Source of the DNA: an uncultured Oscillospiraceae bacterium
Lineage (GTDB): Bacteria; Bacillota; Clostridia; Oscillospirales; Oscillospiraceae
Assembly (NCBI GenBank): GCA_934668605.1
Contig: CAKUNY010000077.1
Span: 1-9,083 of the forward strand
Length of the DNA stretch: 9,083 bases
Direction of reading: 5' to 3'
Below, in pieces: positions 4,954-9,083 of the stretch. The number at the start of each line of letters is the position of its first letter. The stretch's first letter is position 1. A program made the translations under genes and the position numbers. Below the pieces are notes generated by a model. The model searched no databases, was not told the DNA's origin, and worked only from the letters and a program-made list of their open reading frames with translations.

Positions 4954-5898
4954 ATGAAAATTGTGTTCAGAAAAGAAAACGAAAATCTGTCCATGAAAAG
5001 CGCGTTTGAAGATTTCGTGGTCAGCCAGATGGCAAAGGGTGTATCGGACAAAACCGTAGAAACCTATCGTTCGCATTTTAAGTCGATCGGGAAGTATCTC
5101 GATACGGAAATGACGTTCGGCGCAGTAAAGCAAGCTGACCTTGACAGGATGATTGTTTCAATGCGCCAGAATGGGTTAGCGCAAAATTCTATCAGCAGTT
5201 ATCTGCGCGTCTTCCGCACATTTCTGCATTGGTGCGCAAGAGAGGGCTATACAACGCTCGATGTTCCAAATTACAAACAGGTCGAGACGGTCAAAGAAAC
5301 GTATACGGATGAAGAGCTGTTGCGTCTTCTGAAAAAGCCTGCGCCGGATTGCAATTTCTGTGAATACCGCAACTGGGTGATTATTAACTTCCTGCTGAAC
5401 AGCGGATGTCGCGCTGCGACTGTCCGGAACATTTTGATCGGGGACGTGTTTTTGTCAGACAGCCAGATTATTTTCCGGCATACTAAGACACACAAGGTTC
5501 AGGTCGTTCCGCTTTGCAGTCAGATGGTCAGTATCCTGCGTGCCTACTTAAAAATTCGGGGTGGGAAACCAACGGATTTTCTATTCTGCGATGAATACGG
5601 AAAGATGCTGACGGAAAATGCTCTGCGCCTTGCCATCGCGCATTATAACAATCATCGCGGAGTAGAAAAGACCTCCATCCACCTGTTCCGGCACACCTTC
5701 GCGCGGAAATACTTGGTGGACTGCGGTGGTAATGCGTTCACGCTCCAGAAGCTGTTGGGACACGCAACGCTGAAAATGACAAAGCACTACTGCACGATTT
5801 ACGATGCGGACATTGCCAAAAGCTATGACAGGTTCTCGCCCTTGGCGCAGATGAACGCAAACGCGGAACGGATACAAAAAGGCAGTTCCAGAAGATAA
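4954..5898 (+). CDS. Tyrosine recombinase/integrase of the mobile element
   Basis: This 314-aa site-specific recombinase probably inserts and excises the element at the neighbouring tRNA-Val gene. Residues about 15-110 form the SAM-like core-binding domain (KTVETYRSHFKSIGKYL, then NSISSYLRVFRTFLHWC). The catalytic domain follows at about 115-295, with R153 in SGCRAATV, a lysine in HTKTHK (K178 or K181), H243 and R246 in HLFRHTFAR, H270 in LGHATLKMT and nucleophile Y279 in KHY. All expected catalytic residues are present, so it should be active. It is shorter than Tn916-type integrases and appears to lack an N-terminal arm-binding domain, more like XerC/D-sized enzymes. ATG 4954 lacks a ribosome binding site; ATG 4993 is an alternative that would keep all domains. 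The in-frame TGA at 4945 rules out an earlier start. Confidence 0.92.
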   Translation: MKIVFRKENENLSMKSAFEDFVVSQMAKGVSDKTVETYRSHFKSIGKYLDTEMTFGAVKQADLDRMIVSMRQNGLAQNSISSYLRVFRTFLHWCAREGYTTLDVPNYKQVETVKETYTDEELLRLLKKPAPDCNFCEYRNWVIINFLLNSGCRAATVRNILIGDVFLSDSQIIFRHTKTHKVQVVPLCSQMVSILRAYLKIRGGKPTDFLFCDEYGKMLTENALRLAIAHYNNHRGVEKTSIHLFRHTFARKYLVDCGGNAFTLQKLLGHATLKMTKHYCTIYDADIAKSYDRFSPLAQMNANAERIQKGSSRR

Positions 5899-5900
5899 GC

Positions 5901-5989
5901 CATCATCTTTGCACATCTTTTATCATCTATCATCAACATTGAGCAAATGGGAAGATGTTTCTACATCTTCCCATCATCTTTATACATCT
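5901..5989. repeat. Direct repeats CATCATCTTT(GC/AT)ACATCT
   Basis: Two 18-bp copies at 5901-5918 and 5972-5989 differ only by GC versus AT in the middle. Further ATCATCT and ACATCTT variants lie between them. The second copy is the coding end of the WYL gene (KDDGKM); the first is noncoding, just past the integrase stop. It may be a local duplication or a set of protein-binding sites. Confidence 0.6.
5949..5972. terminator. Hairpin between convergent integrase and WYL genes
   Basis: GGGAAGATGT (5949-5958) and ACATCTTCCC (5963-5972) form a perfect 10-bp stem with a 4-nt loop TTCT. It spans the WYL stop codon (5963-5961) and lies 50 bp after the integrase stop. Neither side has a long T run (ATTTG on minus, ATCATCTTTA on plus), so it is a modest two-way terminator at best. 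Confidence 0.5.
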
Positions 5990-6950
5990 CTTGCAAATCG
6001 GCAATAAACGCGCGCATTTCATCCACCACTTTTTGCGGAAACAGCACCTTCATATCTGCGCCGAAGCTGGACAGCCACGCATAGAACGGCTTGCTGATTT
6101 GAACTGGCACAGACACGGTAAAATACTTCTCGCCATCCGGAATGAGCATCGTATCTTTACCGAAGCGCTCTAAAATCACGTCGGTCAGATGGTCGGCACA
6201 GCGCAGTTTTACGGTCATCTCCTCGCCCGTGAACATATGAAAAACCTCTGCCTGATAGTGGTTCAAATCTACGCGCTTGAACGCTTCCGCGCCCTCTCTT
6301 GGCTCTGGATACACGGTAATGTGTTCCATTCGGTCTACGCGAAAATGGCGGAATTTCTCGCCGTCGTAGGCATAGAGATAATAATTGCCGTCGCTCCACA
6401 GAAGACCAAAAGGACTGACAATATACGGTTCGTTATTATGGGAATACCACTTTTGCTTCTGCGCGTTGTAATGGAAATAGAAAAAGCGCACTTTCTTGTT
6501 CTGCTGGATAGCAATGTGAATGTTGTCTGCATCCTTTACCACGCTGTCATTCATACTGCGCACACGTCCGGCAACAAAGCTTCTGCGGTTCAAGGTCGCG
6601 CCCGTATGGCGGTCGGTCAGGCTTAACACCTTGGCTGTAATTCTGTCTGCCTGCTTCTGGGTAATGAACTTGGAGGACTGGATGCTATCGACGAGTAAGC
6701 GCAGTTCATACGGCTCAAAGCCTTCGCGCTTCATCCAGTAGCCACGCGTTTTGTGGTCATAGGAAATTTCTATCCCATCCATCGCGTTTAATACGTCCTT
6801 GTCGCGGTAAAAGGACTTGATTTCAATTTCGTAGCCGTGATTGCGGTAGTTGGTTAAAATGTCCGCCACGGCGACGGTACGCCCTTTGCTGGTGTTCTGA
6901 AAGAGATAGGTGTAGAGCGTTGCAATGCGGTCAAAGGACTGTCCGCGCAT
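5961..6950 (-). CDS. WYL-domain transcriptional regulator
   Basis: A 329-aa regulator with the usual three parts. Residues about 1-75 are an N-terminal winged helix ending in the YDHKTRGYWM wing. Residues about 143-212 are a WYL sensor domain (VRFFYFHYNAQK, then IVSPFGLLWSDGNYYLYAYD and FRVDRM). Residues about 245-325 are a C-terminal WCX-like domain (VKLRCADHLTDVILERFG). WYL regulators bind DNA as dimers and are thought to sense nucleic acids or small ligands; several control phage-defence systems or the DNA damage response. ATG 6950 lies 2 bp after the stop of the XRE gene, with AGAGGG just upstream, so the two are co-translated from one mRNA. The last residues, MYKDDGKM, come from the repeated AAGATG sequence and are probably not conserved. 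The target is unknown; the element's own promoters are likely. Confidence 0.9.
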   Translation of the reverse strand: MRGQSFDRIATLYTYLFQNTSKGRTVAVADILTNYRNHGYEIEIKSFYRDKDVLNAMDGIEISYDHKTRGYWMKREGFEPYELRLLVDSIQSSKFITQKQADRITAKVLSLTDRHTGATLNRRSFVAGRVRSMNDSVVKDADNIHIAIQQNKKVRFFYFHYNAQKQKWYSHNNEPYIVSPFGLLWSDGNYYLYAYDGEKFRHFRVDRMEHITVYPEPREGAEAFKRVDLNHYQAEVFHMFTGEEMTVKLRCADHLTDVILERFGKDTMLIPDGEKYFTVSVPVQISKPFYAWLSSFGADMKVLFPQKVVDEMRAFIADLQEMYKDDGKM

Positions 6951-6952
6951 AC

Positions 6953-7189
6953 TTAACCCTCTTTTCGGCTCTTAGGCGCGGGGTAAGCCTTTTTCTCGTC
7001 CGTAAGCCCCAAAAGATAATCTGTGCTGGTGTGATAGAAGCTTGCTAACTTGATTAAAACGTCTGTTGGAATATCGCGCTTGCCCATCTCATAGTGGGAA
7101 TAACAGACCTGCGAGCATTGTAAATACTCGGCAAGGTCTTTTTGAAACAGGTCGCTGTCTTCGCGCAAATCCCGGATGCGTCTATACAT
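6953..7189 (-). CDS. XRE/Cro-type helix-turn-helix regulator
   Basis: A 78-aa protein that is almost entirely one HTH_3 domain (residues about 4-60): RIRDLREDSDLFQKDLAEYL (4-23), then the recognition region SQVCYSHYEMGKR, then IPTDVLIKLASFYHTSTDYLLG. Such proteins are phage-type repressors that hold mobile elements silent. ATG 7189 is preceded by AAAGGAG (7205-7199) at 9 nt. The short basic tail (KSRKEG) leaves no room for a sensor domain, so the coupled WYL protein downstream may supply sensing. It is transcribed away from the divergent plus-strand operon, and two operator-like repeats lie between them. Confidence 0.93.
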   Translation of the reverse strand: MYRRIRDLREDSDLFQKDLAEYLQCSQVCYSHYEMGKRDIPTDVLIKLASFYHTSTDYLLGLTDEKKAYPAPKSRKEG

Positions 7190-7223
7190 TTTTCTGCGCT
7201 CCTTTATGGAAGTTTCACAGAAA

Positions 7224-7252
7224 AGTATAGATAAAACGGAATGTTATATTGA
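7224..7252 (-). promoter_or_regulatory. Probable promoter of the XRE-WYL operon
   Basis: On the minus strand a good -10 TATACT (7229-7224) has a poor -35 (TCAATA, 7252-7247) at 17 bp. Transcription would start near 7217, just upstream of the XRE ribosome binding site. The first operator-like repeat (7231-7249) covers its spacer. Confidence 0.45.
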
Positions 7253-7274
7253 AATATAAAACAAATTGTTATAT
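7231..7274. promoter_or_regulatory. Two tandem operator-like repeats ATAAAAC-N5-GTTATAT
   Basis: The 19-bp unit ATAAAAC-N5-GTTATAT occurs exactly twice, at 7231-7249 and 7256-7274, with a 25-bp period. The 14 defined bases are identical and the 5-bp cores differ (GGAAT, AAATT). Each unit is an imperfect inverted repeat with one mismatch, as expected for a dimeric HTH repressor. The left unit lies in the spacer of the minus promoter, the right one in the spacer and -10 of the plus promoter. The XRE protein is the most likely binder; WYL or the 49-aa protein are alternatives. Confidence 0.65.
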
Positions 7275-7277
7275 ACT
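7249..7277 (+). promoter_or_regulatory. Promoter of the small RHH-lipoprotein operon
   Basis: TTGAAA (7249-7254) and TATACT (7272-7277) are separated by exactly 17 bp. The expected start near 7284 is about 38 nt before the 49-aa gene. The right operator-like repeat overlaps the spacer and the first half of the -10. Confidence 0.78.
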
Positions 7278-7321
7278 AGACTTGCCAAGAGAAAAGAAAA
7301 GTGGCATTGGAGGTATTTACA

Positions 7322-7471
7322 ATGGGTAGAAGCGTTACTTTTGGTGATAAGGATGCACAGCTGATTAGAAGAATTGTTGCGTATCAAAAAGAAAAAGGGA
7401 TTTCCTCGTTTGTTGAGGCAGTCCGCCAGTTATGCGAAAAAGCGTTAAAGTTCAATGAAATTACAAAATAG
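7322..7471 (+). CDS. 49-aa ribbon-helix-helix-like small protein
   Basis: A short gene from ATG 7322 to TAG 7471, with a strong GGAGG (7309-7313) 8 nt upstream and a promoter 45 bp before that. The protein starts MGRSVTFGDKDAQLIRRIVA and continues YQKEKGISSFVEAVRQLCEK. A short basic strand (RSVTF), helix one (DKDAQLIRRIVAYQKEKG) and a turn into helix two (SSFVEAVRQLCEKAL) fit a minimal ribbon-helix-helix fold. Such proteins are small DNA-binding regulators or accessory factors on plasmids, phages and integrative elements. It shares a transcript with the lipoprotein gene, whose ribosome binding site overlaps this stop codon. It could act as an operon autoregulator, an antitoxin-like protein or a recombination directionality factor; the sequence alone does not decide. 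Confidence 0.75.
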   Translation: MGRSVTFGDKDAQLIRRIVAYQKEKGISSFVEAVRQLCEKALKFNEITK

Positions 7472-7484
7472 GGGAGGAATAGTG

Positions 7485-8324
7485 ATGAGAAAGATTGTTG
7501 CATTGGTGCTATGTGCAGTTATGCTTTTGTCGCTTTGTGCCTGTGGAAAAAGCAAGAAAGTTCAAAATGTGGACGATCTGATTTTGGCAATCGGCGAAGT
7601 TTCGTTAGATAGTGCAGATAAAATCGAAACTGCCGAAACTGCATATGCAGAATTAAGCGAAAAAGATAAAGAAACGGTTGAAAATTATTCCATCCTACTT
7701 GATGCAAGAAAAACATATGACATCAAGAAAGAAGAAGCTCGCCAAGAAGCCGTTCAAAAAATACTCGAATCAATAAATGACACTATTCTTGATGCCGAAA
7801 TGGAGAGGGCAGAAGAGATGTGTTATGATTTACTGAAAAACGAAGCGTTGTGTTTAACTGACGAGGAAAAGGAAGATGTTGACAAGAATCTTTATGTCAT
7901 TTCACAAATGTGTTTTGCAGGTTCCTATATTGTAATGCCCGATTATATTTCTAATGTGCCTTATATCAAGGTATCTGGAGATGATTCTATCGAAGAACTT
8001 CTTGATGGGAAGTCAATGTATGTTTCATATGTATTTGAAACTGAGACCGAATTATTGACAGCGTATAAAAGGTATAAAGAGTATTTGGACTCAAAGTTTG
8101 AAAGGATAGATAGTTCATATGGGAAGACTGGGGAAGTTGAAGGTCATTTATATGTAGACAGTTCTAACAGGCAACTATACTTAGAGATGTTCAACTGCGA
8201 CTCTTTCTATGTAGAACCATATTGCATGAGCATCGAGATGGCGAGTTCTTTTTTTGATGCATCAAAAATCAATGACAGTGATTCTAGCTTAACTATTCGT
8301 GATGTTGATAAAGTTTTGAAATAA
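7485..8324 (+). CDS. Putative lipoprotein of unknown function
   Basis: A 279-aa protein with a lipoprotein signal peptide: MRK, a hydrophobic stretch IVALVLCAVMLLSL and lipobox LCAC with predicted lipidated Cys20, so it should be anchored on the outer face of the membrane. Residues about 28-79 (NVDDLILAIGEVSLDSADKI, then AYAELSEKDKETVENYSILLDA) match a helical repeat common in gut Firmicutes surface proteins, of the type 'I..IG.V..DS...I..A...Y..L...K..V.NY..L..A'. Residues 80-120 are charged helix; the C-terminal half (about 135-279) is acidic and I do not recognise it. ATG 7485 follows GGGGAGG (7471-7477), which overlaps the previous stop. It is much AT-richer than the left-hand genes, suggesting recent acquisition. 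It is probably element cargo, perhaps for surface interaction or exclusion, but no function is shown. Confidence 0.82.
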   Translation: MRKIVALVLCAVMLLSLCACGKSKKVQNVDDLILAIGEVSLDSADKIETAETAYAELSEKDKETVENYSILLDARKTYDIKKEEARQEAVQKILESINDTILDAEMERAEEMCYDLLKNEALCLTDEEKEDVDKNLYVISQMCFAGSYIVMPDYISNVPYIKVSGDDSIEELLDGKSMYVSYVFETETELLTAYKRYKEYLDSKFERIDSSYGKTGEVEGHLYVDSSNRQLYLEMFNCDSFYVEPYCMSIEMASSFFDASKINDSDSSLTIRDVDKVLK

Positions 8325-8344
8325 TTAAAGAAAATAAACAAATT

Positions 8345-8401
8345 CAAGTCATACATTTAACAGTCTTCATTTTCTTACTTCACTGTTAAATGTATGACTT
8401 G
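8345..8401. terminator. Perfect 19-bp inverted repeat between convergent genes
   Basis: 8345-8363 (CAAGTCATACATTTAACAG) is the exact reverse complement of 8383-8401, with a 19-nt T-rich loop. It lies 20 bp after the lipoprotein stop and 2 bp before the recombinase stop, so a shared two-way terminator is the simplest reading. T-rich sequence follows on the minus side (GAATTTGTTTATTTTC); the plus side has only GCTTTATCC. The length and perfection are unusual for a terminator of this size and loop. Confidence 0.65.
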
Positions 8402-8403
8402 CT

Positions 8404-8994
8404 TTATCCATTCTCCAAAAGGTTAATATACTTATAAACGGTTGTCCGGCTGAGATTGCACACTCTTGCGAACTCGCTGATATTCAGTTGTCTTTCTTTA
8501 TATGCCGGGTAATGGCGCAGAAAGGTTGTAGGGATTTGGTCGGTTGTCAGGTGCGGTCTTCCGATGCGCTTTCCTTTGGCTTTTGCGTTTGCCATTCCGG
8601 AGCGTACCCTTGCGCGTATCATCGCAAGCTCTAATTGGCTGAACACGCCTGCCATCTGCAAAAAGGCTTCTGTCATCGGGTCTGCGTGCCCATTCCGGCA
8701 ATCCATTGTAATACTGCCGATAATGACAAGGCACAAGCGTTTTTTGCTGATTGCGTCTATAATCTCGCAAAGCTGTTTGGTCGAACGGGCAAGACGCGAA
8801 ACCTCTAATGTGATAATCGTATCGCCTGCCTGCGCCTGTTCCAGAAGCAAAGACATCTGTTCCTTTACAACTGCGTCCCCATGCTCATACTCTAAATAGA
8901 CCGTTTCCGCGCCTGCCTGTTTCAGTTCGCGCACCTGCCGTTCGATATCCTGTTTGCTCTCGTTGGTCGAGCATCTGGCATATCCTGCTTTCAT
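8404..8994 (-). CDS. Serine recombinase (resolvase/invertase family)
   Basis: A 196-aa small serine recombinase. The N-terminal catalytic domain has Y5, R7 and nucleophile S9 in YARCST (5-10), the LEVSRLARST segment (63-72, with R67 and R70), and the long E-helix region FSQLELAMIRARVRSGMANA. The hinge AKGKRIGRPHLTTDQ (139-153) leads to a C-terminal helix-turn-helix (about 170-192, NISEFARVCNLSRTTVYKYI). The family cuts and religates DNA through a phosphoserine link to resolve dimers or invert segments. The length is standard and the catalytic residues are intact; position 66 is Ser, where many members have Asp in 'DRL.R'. ATG 8994 has GAGGA (9005-9001) upstream and overlaps the previous gene's stop by ATGA. 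Its job could be plasmid-like multimer resolution, DNA inversion or transposition of a smaller unit. Confidence 0.92.
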   Translation of the reverse strand: MKAGYARCSTNESKQDIERQVRELKQAGAETVYLEYEHGDAVVKEQMSLLLEQAQAGDTIITLEVSRLARSTKQLCEIIDAISKKRLCLVIIGSITMDCRNGHADPMTEAFLQMAGVFSQLELAMIRARVRSGMANAKAKGKRIGRPHLTTDQIPTTFLRHYPAYKERQLNISEFARVCNLSRTTVYKYINLLENG

Positions 8995-9083
8995 CGCCGT
9001 TCCTCATATGCGTCCGGCTGTTCCAAAAGCACATCCATCATTAGCTTCGCGCCGAAGCGCACACCTTGAAAATACGCGTTCTG
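8991..9083 (-). CDS. C-terminal end of a small hypothetical protein (DUF6809-like)
   Basis: The last 30 codons and TGA stop of a gene that enters from the right edge. The visible peptide starts QNAYFQGVRFGAKLMMDVLL and ends EQPDAYEERR. The pattern F..G.RFG.KLM..VL resembles the C-terminus of small (roughly 100-aa) Firmicutes proteins of the DUF6809 type, which I recall near serine recombinases on mobile elements. The name is a tentative recollection. The TGA overlaps the recombinase ATG (ATGA, 8994-8991), so the two are translationally coupled and probably functionally linked. This end is too short for firm assignment. Confidence 0.6.
   Translation of the reverse strand, partial: QNAYFQGVRFGAKLMMDVLLEQPDAYEERR

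Noticed and set aside
5901..5989. CRISPR-like array
   Set aside because: Only two imperfect 18-bp copies, one in coding sequence, with no regular spacers and no cas genes.

Overview
The window looks like a chromosomal segment of a GC-rich gut Clostridia, most likely Oscillospiraceae-like. This is inferred from Firmicutes-style signals (strong GGAGG ribosome binding sites, TTGACA/TATAAT promoters, U-tract terminators), high-GC housekeeping genes, and a palindromic GGGGCGATG-type repeat that I recall from such genomes. The species cannot be named from this sequence alone.

Left part (1-4846) is core chromosome. It holds the 3' end of pnp with its terminator, and a small possible membrane peptide gene (minus) divergent from a small ribbon-helix-helix regulator (plus). 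A two-armed REP-like repeat follows. Next are murC (minus) with promoter and terminator, and, divergent from it, a CCA-adding enzyme gene (plus). The CCA gene converges on, and overlaps by 63 bp, a CaCA-family cation exchanger (minus). The exchanger's leader is a well-formed yybP-ykoY manganese riboswitch with its own terminator. The core part ends with tRNA-Val(CAC), which has a consensus promoter and a strong terminator.

Right part (about 4847-9083) reads as one end of an integrative mobile element inserted at the tRNA-Val gene. A tyrosine integrase lies just downstream of the tRNA. It is followed by a minus-strand operon of an XRE repressor-like protein and a WYL-domain regulator. A shared control region with two 19-bp operator-like repeats separates this operon from a plus-strand operon of a 49-aa ribbon-helix-helix-like protein and an AT-rich lipoprotein gene. 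After a perfect 19-bp inverted repeat come a serine recombinase (minus) and, overlapping it by 4 bp upstream, the C-terminus of another small protein that runs off the window. The far end of the element is not in the window.

How it fits together: the exchanger probably removes excess Mn2+ or Ca2+ when the riboswitch senses Mn2+. On the element, the XRE/WYL pair probably sets the state of the divergent promoters, while the integrase handles insertion and excision. I do not see a complete new system here. The best leads are the Mn2+ riboswitch on a CaCA exchanger, the paired operators in the divergent control region, and the exchanger terminator embedded in the CCA gene.
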